A stretch of 64,000 bases of DNA from the NCBI GenBank assembly GCA_964035545.1, contig OZ037768.1, positions 23,958,819-24,022,818 of the forward strand. The letters run 5' to 3'. The notes below the pieces were generated by a model. That model was given only the letters and a program-made list of their open reading frames with translations, did no database searches and was not told the origin of the DNA. Both the position numbers and the translations under genes were made by a program. Position 1 is the stretch's first letter. Each line of letters opens with the position of its first letter. Source of the DNA: Bugula neritina (taxonomy: Eukaryota; Bryozoa; Gymnolaemata; Cheilostomatida; Bugulidae). Positions 12,750-27,300 of this stretch are shown piece by piece.

Positions 12750-13734
12750 CTATGTAAAGGCAGTAAGGTAATCTCTTAACTCAGCAATAGCTACAGGTTG
12801 TCTCGATATAAACTCGTCATCAAACAGCTGAATACCGGACGTGTTGGGGTGACTCAGATCAATCTGTGAAAGGTAAGTTACTATGGAGTAGGTGTTGTTG
12901 TTCTTACTTACTATCGGCTCCACGATCCACCCACTCGCTGCAAACTGTAAGTACAAGGTGTCTGTGCATTTTACTTACGACAGTATAACAGCAGAACAAT
13001 CTGTTTTAACTAAAAGCTGCAAAGTTTGGTATAAATAGTTGGTCAAAACTGATGAAATATATACTAGAATATCTACAGATACTGTCTACAGATACTGTCT
13101 ACAGATACTCTCTACAAATACTCTTTACAGATACTGTCTACAGATACAGTGTCAAGGTCACCTTGCCGCGTGGACAGTCCTTACTCTCTGGCTCGGGGTG
13201 ATCAAACGAACAGACAGTTAATATTCGCTTATTCTCACAGACTCTTTGAGCTTGAAGGACATAAAACTCCCTGCAGTCTTTCCTTAGCACCTGATTGGTT
13301 GAGTAGAAAAGCCGCACTACAACAGAAAGGTTACAACATAGTCGGCAGAAAAAATAAATTCCCGAGAGTGGAAACCCGGACAGCCGTACTTACGTAGCTT
13401 CATGCCGTCTCCCAAGTCGTTGATGAGAGTCAGTTCTTTGAGCATGTCGTCATATATATGTCTGCTGTACGGGTTTATGATGGTTTGCCACACTTTCTCC
13501 GGGGTAGCTTTAATCAATCCTTTTCCCAGCCAACTATAGGAGACAGATACTAGATAGCTTATTCTTATATAGTAAATATATTTTTATATATAATAGATTG
13601 TATAAGATAGTAAATAGATCATATAAAAATAATTAGGATATTATAGACATGTATAATATATAGATACTTCATAAACAGTAGAAATCATGTAACTAGATAA
13701 CTAATATATCATATCATTCACAGATAATGTTAAA

Positions 13735-13784
<50 letters not shown>

Positions 13785-16700
13785 ATACATATATTATGAT
13801 ACAAATATCCTATTGCAATCATAAAATAAGTATAAAGTGTATCTCTAGTCTCTACAGTGTAGAATGTTTATAAACCCAACACAGTATACGCATATCTACT
13901 TCAAACATGAATTACACCAGTGAATATCACAAGACTGAAGAGAGAAGAGAATACCTCTGATATGGTGTGGGATTTTGACTGTACTTCTGTAGAATGGCCA
14001 CGCCTCTTTCTGTGTTCTCAAACCTACCATACAGTGTAATACGTATACTATAACAGGGTATTATGTATAGTATTACAGTGTATTATGTATAGTATTACAG
14101 TATAATGCGTATAGCAATAAACTGTATTACGTATTACAAAGCAAACTTACACCCAGCCGTTAACAACCGGGGGCTCAGGAGTTGTCTTATCAGGCTTCTG
14201 TTTCTGTACTAAGTTGGTGGCGTTGTGCACCTCAGCCAATACGTCTGCTGCACAGGTGTTGGAGAGGGTCTTGAAGTCCACGTGCACCATTTCTGCTCGG
14301 AAACATACAGCATTACACACTCTCTCGTAACAATAAACGGCTTATAGTCATATAGTAGCCTGGGGACTTAGGGAGTGTAGCCTGGGGACTTACCTGAGCT
14401 ATCTGTTCTCAGGAACACAACACTTTTATATCCTTCAACTTTCTCTTCTCTTTCTATTAGTTGTGAAGCAGAGATTGAATTAGAGATCTGGTCGGGTGTT
14501 GACCTGAGTGTATATATATTACTTTATATATTATATTACATATCATACTATATATCATATTATACTATATATTAAAATACATATTATACTATATATTATA
14601 TTATATATTATATTAAATTACATATTATACTATATATTACTTTATATATTATACTACATATCATACTATATATCATATTATACTATATATTATAATACAT
14701 ATCATACTATATATTATATTATATAGTATATACATACGTGACTTTACTAAACTAGTCAAATTGATTATTAAAACATTTTACTATTAATAATTCTATATAT
14801 CCCCTGTATAGAATGGTAGAAATATGTGATGAGTGCATTAGTCAGGCAAAATATTCAATAAAAATAAAATGCATTTGATTGTGACCAACTAATGTTTCAC
14901 ACTTACAAGCTTTAAATGATAGAAAAAAAGGATTGGGTGCTAGATAATCTATAAAATTCAAATGTAAGTTAAACGCTGAAACCAGAGTATTAGATACAAA
15001 AAGAGTTTAAAAGGTAAGTACAAAGAAGTAGAATAACTTACTTAGCAGTGACATCATGTTCTTCTTGACTAGACTGAGAGACTATATCTTCACTCTCCCC
15101 TGGAGAGTCTGGATCCAGAGCCGACCCACCTTGATAACATAACACAGAGACATACCAGTAAAAGTGTTCAAACCTCCACAAGACTATTTACATTAAAATC
15201 TATTCAAAGACATACCAGCTTTATCTAAAGGAAGGTAGAAAGAGGGTTTGTCAGCCATGAGTGAATCTACTTGGAGTATAGACTGAGAACTAGTGTGATT
15301 GCCATAGCCTGTGGTCACGTTACCGTCTTTATTTTCTGCCTGTAAATACAAGTCTACCAGAAAGTCAACAGAACCTGAACCATGCATGATGTCAGAGCTT
15401 AGAATGTCAGATGATAGACTCACAGTGTCAACATGGGAAGATGGAGTTTGACTGGTGTCAACAGGTGCTCTCTGTATAGCAAAGTAATCCATCAAGCACA
15501 TGCACTCATGAGTCAACTTGCTGATGTCACCTGTTGTAATGGCAGTCAGTCTGCACTGGTCGTTCTCTACAAGTATGACTCAATGAGGTATAGCCATGTC
15601 AACACACCAGAAAGCAAATCTTTCAAAAGCTTTTAATGGTGCAAAATCAATTGTAAAGTAAGGAGAAAATGCAACAATAAATGTGTGAAAACTAAGAATC
15701 AAAATATAACATCGGTTGACCCAAAGCAAGCCAAAATTATATAATTAAGGTGTAAGCTTACCAACCATTGACATTAGTTATTGCTTGGCTGAAATATGAA
15801 AGAATTACATTTACAGTTGGGTGGACACATATTTTAACCAAGATTAATGATTGGCTGACCTATAAACTTACCTAAACCAATAATTGGTTGACATATAAAC
15901 ACAGTGGTTTCTCGTAAATTCTCAACTTTTTCATAGATTCTTGAAAATGTCTCATCTTTTACTGTAACTCTAAAATCAAAAAGGGTTATAGTTTATTACA
16001 TATTCTATAGAATAAAGCGTATAGAACTTAAACTGTAAATGTGTGTCAGTTTACATAAGCTTTTACAGACGTAACATTAATGCAGACGCAACGATATTTG
16101 CAGGCGTCATCAAACAATAACCTTGACACGGTATACTCAGGCTCTAGCAGAGGCTCCAAACACCATGAGATAACATTATCGGTGTTAAGAAACAGCGAGT
16201 CCATTATGGCTCTGTAAGTTTTCGTCTTCTGCTTCCATTTCAAAACTTGAGTGCAGTTCCCCTGTGCGTCGGGTGGCGTATTGTAAATACTTTTCACATC
16301 ACTGAGTCCGGGTTTCCACTCTTTTAACGTGTCGACACATTCAATAAAATTTACCAAATTCTGCAACAGTTTAGAGTACCATAAATACACAGTTATTAAA
16401 CTTTGTATCAAATCAATGATACTATGGTTATACTATGGTTATACTATGGTTATACTATGACTATACTCTAGGTATACTATGACTATACTATAGATATACT
16501 ATGATTATACTATGACTATACCATGGTTATACTATCATCATATTATGGTTATACTATGGCCCAAGAAGAAAAATAAATGAAGAATTTTAACTTCAATCAC
16601 CAACAGTAGTACTATGATTATTAATGATTACCATAACTACTAGTGAGTACCATAACTACTAGTGAGACTATAACCAAAAGCTAATAATATAACTGCAAAT

Positions 16701-17560
16701 GTTACCCGAGATGAAGTTTTTATGCGGAGAGCTAAAGAAAATAACTCGATTTGAACTCCTTTGGTAGACTTCCATGTCCTGTGCCAGACTCTGTGACCAG
16801 ATAGAATGTTGGTGAGAGTCCAGTGATTTCTGGATGTGACAGGCAAGAGCTAGAGAAGAGGTACATATTATTCTATATATTCGTCACATAAAGATTTGTC
16901 ATATTTATAGATGTATTATTTCATACTGAAAAAATCACACAAACCTGACTTATGTCTTTCTCAGTGAGAATTTCATGTAAATTAGCAGAGCGGTTAAGTT
17001 TTGGAACTTTTTCTTCCTAAATTAGGAAGTAAAATAAATTGATAGTTCAACTTCGTGAGTAAAAAAGTAGTAGAGAACAACAGCAATATTTATTAAACAA
17101 AAGTACTTCACGATTTGTATAGCCTAACATTTTCGCAACTTTTAGTAATACTAATTTATTATCAATACCAACTAGTACTACAAATTAATAAAACAAAGAC
17201 TAATAATAATACTATAGGCAGAGATACTAGTATTAGTTATAAAATAACAAATAATAATATTCATCCTTTATATAAATATAATTTGATATTGGATGAATCA
17301 GCACCTTTTAGTTTTACTTTTAGCCTAAGAACTACAACTATAAGCCTAAGGTAATAATATAAAACAAGAGTCATTATTAAACAAGAATATAATTTATATA
17401 CTGACATATAAGTTACAGTTGTAACTGTAAGATAATAAATTGATAACTTGAAACTTACCGTTGACGACATGTATTCCAAGTTTATCATTTCTTTCACTAG
17501 TAACAACGCCCACACAATGCAAGCTAGTAACGATAGCGTTAATAACAAAAGCAGAATCAT
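12750..17560 (-). CDS. Membrane-anchored START-domain lipid-transfer protein, probably double START
   Basis: Thirteen exons: 17459-17560, 16945-17016, 16706-16849, 16071-16360, 15872-15969, 15216-15566, 15042-15129, 14394-14503, 14151-14292, 13955-14023, 13394-13533, 13162-13277, 12750-12944. They sum to 1917 nt, or 638 residues. It starts MILLLLLTLSLLACIVWALL, a signal anchor or signal peptide. The C-terminal ~200 residues are a START domain: GKGLIKATPEKVWQTII, then REFYVLQAQRV, CPRGK, and SGWIVEPI with YLSQIDL near the end. Residues from about 70 to 330 have the same logic (LKEWKPGLSDVKSI, TTVFICQPIIGL, CRLTAITTGDISKL), suggesting a first, diverged START domain; a Ser/Asp-rich linker joins the two. 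START folds carry sterols or phospholipids; the ligand is unknown. The donor at 16070 (GTCTGT) and acceptor at 13278 are weak and chosen by reading frame. No specific orthologue is recognised. Confidence 0.75.
13066..13150. repeat. Short ATCTACAGATACTGT repeat
   Basis: Five or six copies of a ~14-bp unit (CTACAGATACTGT) lie just past the donor of the START exon 13162-13277. Confidence 0.75.
13738..13782. repeat. (TA)n microsatellite
   Basis: About 44 bp of uninterrupted AT dinucleotide in a START-gene intron. Confidence 0.95.
14505..14735. repeat. AT-rich tandem array (ATATTATACTATAT)
   Basis: Degenerate tandem units of ATATTATACTATATATTA and relatives lie immediately upstream, on the minus strand, of START exon 14394-14503. 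They generate a spurious Tyr/Ile-rich frame. Confidence 0.8.
16410..16560. repeat. Tandem TATGGTTATAC repeat
   Basis: About a dozen copies of an 11-12-bp unit (ACTATGGTTAT) lie in the START-gene intron just upstream of exon 16071-16360. Confidence 0.8.
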
Positions 17561-18392
17561 ATTAAATCCGTGTATAAATTATATGGGTATTACTCAGAGT
17601 ACATTTAATCATCAAACCCGAAGTAAGCAAAGTTATAAAACTAAGGAAATCCTAGTGCATATATTTTTAAACATTATTAACTCTAAAGACAAAATTAAAG
17701 TAGCAAAAAGGAAACCGTTCGAATGATTATTATTGGTTTCGCTAAGATAAATTTATACTAAAGCTTAAAATTATGGGAGGACAACTTCTTAAGCAGGCGT
17801 GTAATTAGCAGCTTGAACCAATTTTTAATCAATTCAATGAAATATGAATAGCACAGCAAGGTGCTTGTAACACAACGTCTAGAACAGATATTGTAGAGTA
17901 ACAAATAACATATTTCAGAATGAAGTAACGGATACTAATGATCAGTGTAAGAATAGTAAACATTTGATTTTTGAGTGTGTCACAATGACGCATATAACTA
18001 GAGTTTTAAATACCATTTTTATTTATTTTATTATTGCATACCCCACAACATATTTTGCATAAACTAGCATGACATAGAAATCTCTAGAAACTGATTTTTC
18101 TTAATTGCGTATTGCACAATATTTCAAGTTAAATATCATTAAAGATGAAATACTAAAAAGACATTAATGTAAACATGGAGTTATTTATTTCCTATTTCAA
18201 TTGAGATAAAATTATCCATTTATAAATACTCATATTTCAGTTTTATCATTTATACAACAAAACACAAGATTCAATCTCTCATAACATACAGATTGACAAT
18301 TTGCAATCAGAAGTTGAGTTCTTCACTGCTCCTACTAAACTCCGCCATCTTGTCTGACAACATAACAAATACGACACACTGACTAGCACACA
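17561..18392. other. Intergenic region, START gene 5' flank and second receptor 3' flank
   Basis: AT-rich, with no coding signal. On the minus strand AATAAA occurs at 18184-18189 and again around 18020-18035; either could polyadenylate the second receptor gene. START promoter elements were not identified. Confidence 0.4.
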
Positions 18393-21300
18393 TCACGCCA
18401 CCATCTGCAGGCGTATCGGCTCTTCCTGTGAAGCCTCACTTTCATCTTCACTTTCCACTTCCTCCTCCTTCTCCTCGCTCTGACACACTCGCAAGATTTT
18501 CCTACAGAACAAGTAGCCATATGAGCTAGGAGCTGTATTGTAGAAATTGTAGCCTGAGATCTTACAGAAACTCACCTGTCCTCATTGCAGTCGGAGCAAA
18601 CTATCAGCCACATGAATGCGACTATTACAACTAAGGCTAGAGAAGCCGTCACTGTTGACAAGATTTTTCCTGCTCCAATGATATTGTTAGCTGGGCCCAG
18701 CGTATCCCCTGAAACACACAGACAGCAATATGACTTGGTATAGTGTTGAGACTGCCTAGTGCTCCCTGTGGTGTAATGGTTAGCACACCTGCTTGCATGT
18801 CGGAGGTCTCGGGTTTGAACCCCAGTAGAGACAAAATTATTTTATTTAGCATACAGAGTCTTACATATACACATATTATATAGGTGGCTATAATGCAGAG
18901 TGAATTCATAGCCCCGGAACTGAACTACAATATAGAGGGTCATACAGCTGCCCTCTTCAACTGTATTCGTGATTTAGGAAAACATTCACTACTAAATTTA
19001 TAACATCATAGTTAGAAGAATTATTCCAACTAAATAACTAAATAGACATATAAACTAAGATAGAGTAGGCGTGCAGGTACTTTATTATACATAATCCCAG
19101 GTAGAGTTTCACCACTCAAATATGGAATTGTCTTCACTTTTATTAAATGTCACGTGACACCCAAACCGATTTTTAAAGTCAGATTAGAAATTATGTTCAA
19201 GATTTATACAATTAAATAGAGCTTCCAATAACCATAGCTATCACAGACTAATGCAATGATGATATGATTACATAATAGTGTATATGTTGTGATATATCAA
19301 ACAAGATAGGAATACACAGCAAGCATTGTAACTGTATTAATTTAAAGTCAACACAATTATAGATAACAAAGCATCAAATTTACTTAGTAAATTTCAAACA
19401 TAAAAAATGACCAAACTTTTATCAAATATCTTATAGCCAAATTCTCAGTAAAAGAGATCAGCTTACCGAGACACTCCGTAGGCACCCCGACCCACTCTTG
19501 GGTTTCGAGGTCGCAGTAGGCTATCCTCTCAGTGCTCCCATCAATGAACGTGTAGCTGGCATTACAAGTGTACTTAACCACAGTTTCTATAATTCCTTCG
19601 GTGGTGTTGGGGGTGGCATTCAAAACAGGTGGCGGCGTCCCGCCTGGACATTTCTTAGCTAAAGTACAGACATAATATGTATCAACAGACTATTTAGGAG
19701 TTATCCACTCAATATAAAGAAATCGATGCGCACTGTGAGCGTAGACTTTACGATATAAGGGAGCAAATTGTCCAATTATTTTAGTCAAAATGTGCAGTTT
19801 TTAGTAAACCTGCTTTTACATAGTCAAACGGTTTTTCATAGAGCGCATAACTCTATATCAAGTTGTTGTAAAGGGATGTAGTGAACAGCATAGTAAAACT
19901 CCTTTCATAAGAACCAAATTTTGAGTTTGAGCTTCTTAATAAAGTATATATTTTCAGCTTAGCTAAATATAAAAAGTCTATCTGAAATGTATTAGGAGTT
20001 GTGTCCCTACAGTTGAGTATAAGAAGTAATATTCGGTGAAAGCTTGTGAATATATTAGCACTTACATAACTAACAGCTAGCAATATCCATATAATATAGC
20101 TTACCATTTCAAACTATACATACACAAAAATGGGAGCAAGTGAAAGGCTACTTTTACTAGAATATTCCAACACTGCTGCTGTGAAGTTGCCCACCCACTC
20201 ACAGCTATTCCAGTAAACATTTACTGAGCATCCTTACGTTCACAGAGCGGTAAGTACGGATCCCAGTGGTGGTTGGCCCCGCACCTGGTTCTCTTCACTT
20301 CTGCACCATCTGGGAACTGGTACCCCAGATCACAAGTGACCTCTATCCGCTCCTGGTACTTTGCTACCCCTTCTGTTCCACTTGTGATGTTACCACGGTA
20401 CTGAATATATGGCTGACACTTCCTCTCTACAGTAGAGGGCAATTCCAAATTCAAGTGATACATACGTGTTTTTACTCGCAAAAAATGCAATATTATGTAT
20501 TTTGAACTACAGAGTAAAACATATATTTTTGTTCTTCAAGGCAATAACTATTACTAACAGCATAGCTTCAGCTTCACATTCCTAACAAGAAAGTTTAGCC
20601 TGAGAGACTATTATACAAATACTTAGATGTAGAAGCTATTAGGCTGATAGCCACGATGTAGAGTAGTGATTCCACTTTCACCACCAGCAGAGAACGTAAC
20701 TTACTCCAGCAGCTGTCTGACGGTATCCAGCTGCCGTCTGCTTGGCACGTCATCGTACGCACCGTCTCGCCTGGCTGGAACTCGTACCCCTCGTAGCAGG
20801 TGTAGACGTCAGTGGAGGAGACTTCATTGGTTTGGTTTAGAGGTTGAGCGTTGAGAATTGCTGGCACTGGACAGTACACCTCTGTAAATATTACGTCACT
20901 CCATAGCACTAATACTCCGTCACTAGTACTCAGTAACTAGTACTCTGTAACTAGTACTCTGTAACTACTACTCTGTAACTAGTACTCTGTAACTAGTACT
21001 CTGTAACTAATACTCTGTAACTAGTACTCAGTAACTAATACTCAGTAACTAGCACTCTGTAACTAGCACTCTGTAACTAATACTCTGTAACTAATACTCT
21101 GTAACTAATACTCTGTAACTAATACTCTGTAACTACTACTCTGTAACTACTACTCAGTAAGGAGTACTCTGTAACTAATACTCAATAACTAGCACTCTGT
21201 AACTAATATTCTGTAACTAGTACTCAGTAACTAGTACTCAGTAACTACTACTCTGTAACTAATACTCTGTAACTACTACTCTGTAACTAATACTCTGTAA

Positions 21301-24300
21301 CATTTATTCCAGAAGATTCACAAGAGGGACTCACTGATACACATCTCCGGTATGAAAGACCACGTGCTATTGGCCAGACAAGTTATCACCTTGGAGAACT
21401 GGCCGTCAGGAAATATGTAGCCTGAGTTACACGTCCACGTGACATTGCTGAGGTAGGTGCTAGCCTGAGTACCAACTATAGCCGCGTTTCTCACAACATG
21501 GGTCAGTCGGTTGAGAGGGGGACACATGGTGGCTGCGATAATATAACACTTTATATTACTACACATAATACTTTATATTACTACATATAATACTTTATAT
21601 TACTACATATAATACTTCATATTACTACATATAATACTTTATATTACTACATATAATACTTCATATTACTATATATAATACTTTATATTACTACATATAA
21701 TACTTTATATTACTACATATAATACTTCATATTACTACATATAATACATTATATTACTACATATAATACTTCATATTACTACATATAATACTTCATATTA
21801 CTACATATAATACTTCATATTACTACACATAGTACTCTATATTACAACTCACGTTGGCAGTTCTCAATAGCCGAGTAGTAAGCTCCTCTGAGACACTCCA
21901 CCACCCTCTCCGTACTCCTATCAGCTCTGAACGAGAACCCTGGTCTACACTTGTATGTGATGTTCTTCCCCACGTCCATCAATTTCGGGATTTCCGGCAC
22001 ATCTGGTCCGCCATTGGCTATGACTGGCGGTGACTCACACACTGGAGGTAGAAACAAGATATACACAGCGTGTTCAGCTACAATAGCGTGTCTATCAGCT
22101 TCCCTCACTAGTTATAGCTTTTTTTACCAAACAATGTTTAAATATCTAGCCGCTACATTCACTTATAACAGCATGAGTGTGTGTTCCCATACAGTACCAA
22201 ACTCATAGATAATCTGCGTGTGCAGCGACAATACCACACCTATGTACATGACTCACTAGTCGGTTTCTTGCAGACGTATGGCATGAGATCCTCACAGTCC
22301 CGGTCCTTCCACACAGCAGAGATGGTGATTCTGGCGCAGCTGTTGGACAACTCCGGATAGCCTTTGTGCCACTTGCTGTAGACTATGGTCTCGTCTCCAA
22401 ACCACGCCCACCCATCTGTCGCTACGTCATAGTGGTAACCTATCCAGTAGTCCCGTAGAGAAACTTCGTACCTGCAGTGGTTGTTTCAGTCTATTGTGAT
22501 ACAGGAGTTAGTTTGATCTTTCAGACCAACGGCCCGGCCGGGACTCAAACCTGTGGCCCGGCTCTTACTATACCAGTGGTGTAACCACTACGACTACTCC
22601 CTACTTGTTTACAGACACACTAACATATGGAGTTCTCAGTCCTACAGTATGGAACTAGTCTCAGTTTATATCATACCTTTATTTTAAACATCTGCATGTG
22701 ACTACTGAGGCTACTTTCATATAAACCTTTTTTATCTAAAGAATCCCTGACACACTTCACTTATGCAGTATTAAATATTCATATATACCTTGCCTATCAT
22801 TTACAGAGAGCGTTAAATGCCAAACAACTTCATTTTATAAAAAAAATTGTGCTCATGCCGTGGAGTTTATGGAATTATAAAGCTAATAGTAATTATTGCT
22901 GATTTTCACAGCATGCTTTTATTATCTTCTGCAACACACAGCCTAATCACTGAGCTGGTGTGAAAGTTTAAAATGGAAAATACTACATAAATAAAGTGTG
23001 TCAGGAATTCCTAAAGCACATCCAACTCGCTGTTACAGCTTCCTGTAGCTACTGCTGTATGTATGATTACTCTGCTAGCAGTTTCCTACCTGCCAGTTCA
23101 GCTGGTTTAGTGTTCCTACACACTTGTTAGATACTGAAGACGCAGTATAACTATACTGACTCCTCAACCAAAGAGCTACTTACGTCTGAGAGAAGATGAA
23201 GAGCCCCTCCTCTGTGCTGTTGATAGTAGCCAGGTGGGCGTTCTTGTAGACGCAGGTTTCCTCGGCGTAGTAATACCTGAGACCCCAGCTTTCGGCATCA
23301 GAGACGTAGTAACAGTGTCCTTCGTACTTTACCCAGCCTTCCTCACATGTGCCCACTATAACATATAGTACCCTTTATATATCCCCCACACAGTACCCTC
23401 TATATATCCCCCACACAGTACCCTCTGTATATCCTCACTACAACATACAGTACCCTCTATATATCCCCCACACAGTACCCTCTGTATATCCTCACTACAA
23501 CACACAGTACCCTCTCTATATCCTCACTATAACACACAGTACCCTCTCTATATCCCCCACACAGTACCCTTTCTATAGTTTATATCCTCACTACAACACA
23601 CACAGTAGTATTTGCCCTACCTTGACACCCTGATATTGGAGGTTCACTATGCCATTGGGAGTTGTGGTCACATTCCATTCTATGAAAGGATTTTCCACCC
23701 GGAAACAGACCTGTTTGGCACACGAGTTTCGACATGGTCTGATACTCACTTCTCAGGAAAGCGTATTCGGAGTTTTCAGGCAGCTCCATATATGGGCATT
23801 GCCGAACTGTGAAACAGAATTGTTCGTTATTTATTATACTCAGACTAGAATCAGGAGTTGTCTCTTCTATGCAGTGTAGTGCAACTCTGACAGACCTAAA
23901 TTAGGAGTTGTCCCATTTAGAGGTCCATTTTATTATTTTCATAACGCTGAAGTGCTGAGGAATTGCTCTTATATCTCTAGAGAAGCAGACAACTGTTTAC
24001 CTAATAATTATTTACATCAAGAAAATAAATTCTTCGACATGGAAAAAAATGTACTTATAGTTGCAGTATATTGGATTAGATAGTATAAGTTTTGTTTTTT
24101 TCATCTATACAGTCAACAGTACATTGGTCCAGATAAATTATTCTCAAGATTTTTGGTGACCAGGAACTTGCGGGTGACAGAAGAAGGAGGAGCTAAGTTA
24201 GCTGACCTTAAATGAGTCAATGTCAGCAGGAGATGAATTTATGAGTAACTAATTCAACAGATGAGTGAGAAGTTGTCTTCTCGTCAAGGGATTCACATGC

Positions 24301-27300
24301 CAATTTCTGGTTTCATTGAACAAAACTTTGAATTTTATGGATTTCAAAACTATTAACTCTTTCTACAATATTGAAACAAAACTGCCAAAACTCAGTCAAC
24401 TTTTACATCTTTAATGGAAAGAGGATTTACTAAGCAAGCACTTGCCCAGCGTTTAGATGGTCAACATTTGTTGCATGTTGCGTCAAACAGGAAACAGTAC
24501 TATAATGATATGTGTCACTCACTTATGCACTCCTCATACAACCCGTCCAGTTTTCCCGAAGCTGCACATTTGCCGCTGACCATGATACCCCCAGTACCTC
24601 TTGTGTAGCCCTCGGTACAGAAGGCGTTGATAGTGGAGCCCACCTGCACGGAGTTGTTGATGTTGTACGCGTCTAGCCCGTCATAGATCACTGTACTGTA
24701 GTTGGAAGGCAAACCCTCGCAATATTGCACTGAAAAAATGGAGGTGTGCATTGTGGGTATTTGTTTTCATGGTTTCCATAGCAACAGTTGCTATTTCAAT
24801 TACGTTGCAGCAAGTTTATTAAGGGGCTGTAATTGATTTGTATAAAACAGCTTCCACAAAACTAATGAACTAATAGCTGGTCCATAGACTATAGAAATGC
24901 GCAGCATTAGAAATAAAATATAAGGTCTGTCTGTTAGTCTGTTTGTCTGTCTGGTTTATTGAACTTCAAGTGTTGATACTGAGCATAATATCACCCCTAG
25001 CAACGCCAACATGTCCTTCCAATATACTACAAGTAGCACCTGCTGTCACATGTCAAGCTGTGTAACACCTGCTGTCACATGTCCAGCTGTGTAACACCTA
25101 CTGTCACAAGTCAAGCTGTGTAGCACCTGCTGTCACATGTCAAGCTGTGTAGCACCTACTGTCACATGTCAGGTTGTTCAGGAAGCTGCCTGACTCCGGC
25201 ACCCACTCCAAGGTCTCGGCATCGCAAGTGATGACCTTGATGGTTGCTACGCCAGAAAACGAGTAGCCATACATGCAGCCATAGGTGACGGCTGTCCCGG
25301 CCAAAGTGGAGATCGTGGACACTACAGAGTGTTGTATGGGAGGCTGATTACCACATCTTGCAGCTGCAAAGTATTCATAACAAATCAAATTACTAAATGT
25401 TTAAAATCTACTGAGATAAAAAAATTCAAGTGCTTTTAGCCAACATTTTAGTTGATTTGGAATATTCTTGAAATACAACATATCATGTATTTTTAAATAT
25501 ATACATCAGAGTGAAAAAATTGTTCAATCATGTTTAATAAAAAGTTTATAGCTCTTAATGTTGATGTTATCAAAAATTCAGCCATGCAGTAAAAACACAT
25601 TATAAACAGTTGTATTGCAACTAAAATTATACAAATACTTCTTAATTTGAATAATTTTTATTGAGCTGTTAGATTATAGTAAATATATTATAGTAAATAT
25701 ATTATATAGTAGATATATTACAGTAAATATATTACAGTAACTATATAACGTACGAAGACAGGGATTTGGTAAGGCACTCCATTCTCCAGACTCCAAACAC
25801 CTAACTTTATAGACGGTTTTGCCATTTGAAAATGTCTCCCCTGGAACTAGGCAACTATATTCCACGACAGTTCCTACAGCTACGTCATCTGTTGTCCTAT
25901 TGGTCCTTTCTGGCACCCCAACGTAGTGGCATTCAGAAACTGCTGACTTGGCTGCCAACAGTATGAATATTGTCAGTATATGCATGACTATATATTCACC
26001 TAGATACATCTGACGTCACTAGTCTTATTACTAACTTGATTAACTTGATTACCTCATTTTAGTCAATTTGTAGAAGCGTTGAATCAATTCGATTCACTTA
26101 AATCAAATTGACAATGACTTATAATCATATTAAATCAAGTTTTACAATTATTGCATCTCAAGTTAGATATATTTTTAAGTTTATAGTTATGGACTATGGT
26201 CATATATGTTGTTAGTTCAATTCATACTTCAAAATCGCTCTATTTATAATTATAGTAATTATAAATAGGTAAAATACAAAACTGATGAAATCTGTACTTA
26301 CTGTATCATACTGACATTGCAAACATTTGAAAAATAAGAAAAATAAATATAAATAAAAACGAAACAGACAGCATGCACAAGGCATTGTTAATGTTAATAT
26401 GACAATGAATATGAATATCAACTCAGTGAGCAATTTTAAGTGTGCACTTATATTTGGAGCTTTTAATAACAACCCACTTACACTAACAGTTAGAGTAAAT
26501 TACAGTTACAGCCAGTGCCGTTTACAGTTACTCTTACTCTTAGACTTAAAGTTAAAGTTACATTTACTGATTTAGTTTTACTGCCAGTAGTAGCTCAGAT
26601 AGTGATAGAAAACAAAAAGTTTTCAAATACGAAAGCAGCTTGCAAAATAAATTCCCTCTACTAAAGAGTAAATCTATATTTTTGTAAACTTTGTCATTAT
26701 TATAGTTATGTTCAAAAAATTATACGAGTATGCCTACTATATCTATATAACGACTTTAAGTAATAACTTAAACTAAGACAGTGGAAAATCCAAAGAAGTG
26801 GTGATGACGAGTCATGTTGAAAATGGACGTCTGCCAGCAGAAGAAAGAGAAGATAACTCGAATAAAGCTGCAGTTTAACAGAATACATAAAAAAGGAAAA
26901 TAAAAGTTCTATAAAAGAAACCTATTTAAAAAGGTCAAAAAAGTCACTCTGTCGAAATATATATTGTTTTGATAACTAGCTCTTTTTGTTGAAGTGAATC
27001 CAAAGACAGTTAGATTTTAATTCTGAAGTTATAAGTTTGGTTTCTACAAACAGTTCAAAAGCAGCTTATTATATACACTATTTATTACACTAAATCTAGT
27101 TATATACAGTGGTTAAGGTGAACTAGTACTCCGGTACGTTGTGCCTTCACCACATTTTCTTGAGGTATCCTAAACTTGGGCATATACAAGGACGTGAGAT
27201 TAGTGCCTAAATGGTTAAAGATTTGATATAAAGCTGGTGATAAAGCTATAGCTCATGGAATATTGAGAGCCAAAACTAGTTGTCGGTAGCAGTTGTCATT

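Noticed and set aside
13270-13271. Stronger-looking acceptor ACTGCAG for START exon 13162-13277
   Set aside because: Its phase gives an early stop; the acceptor seven bases upstream restores the START frame (CREFYVLQAQ).
15761-15787. Possible micro-exon in the START gene with good acceptor and donor
   Set aside because: Including it creates a stop in the frame set by its neighbours; skipping it joins 15872 to 15566 cleanly in phase 1.
18761-18832. Functional tRNA gene
   Set aside because: Acceptor and T-stem mismatches and a second near-identical dispersed copy favour a tRNA-derived SINE.
18649-18909. 86-residue minus-strand frame across the second receptor's membrane exon
   Set aside because: Wrong frame; it mixes the SINE head with the transmembrane exon.
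26212-26472. Hydrophobic 86-residue minus-strand frame
   Set aside because: Phe/Ile/Leu-rich translation of AT-rich intron; no splice connection to the receptor.
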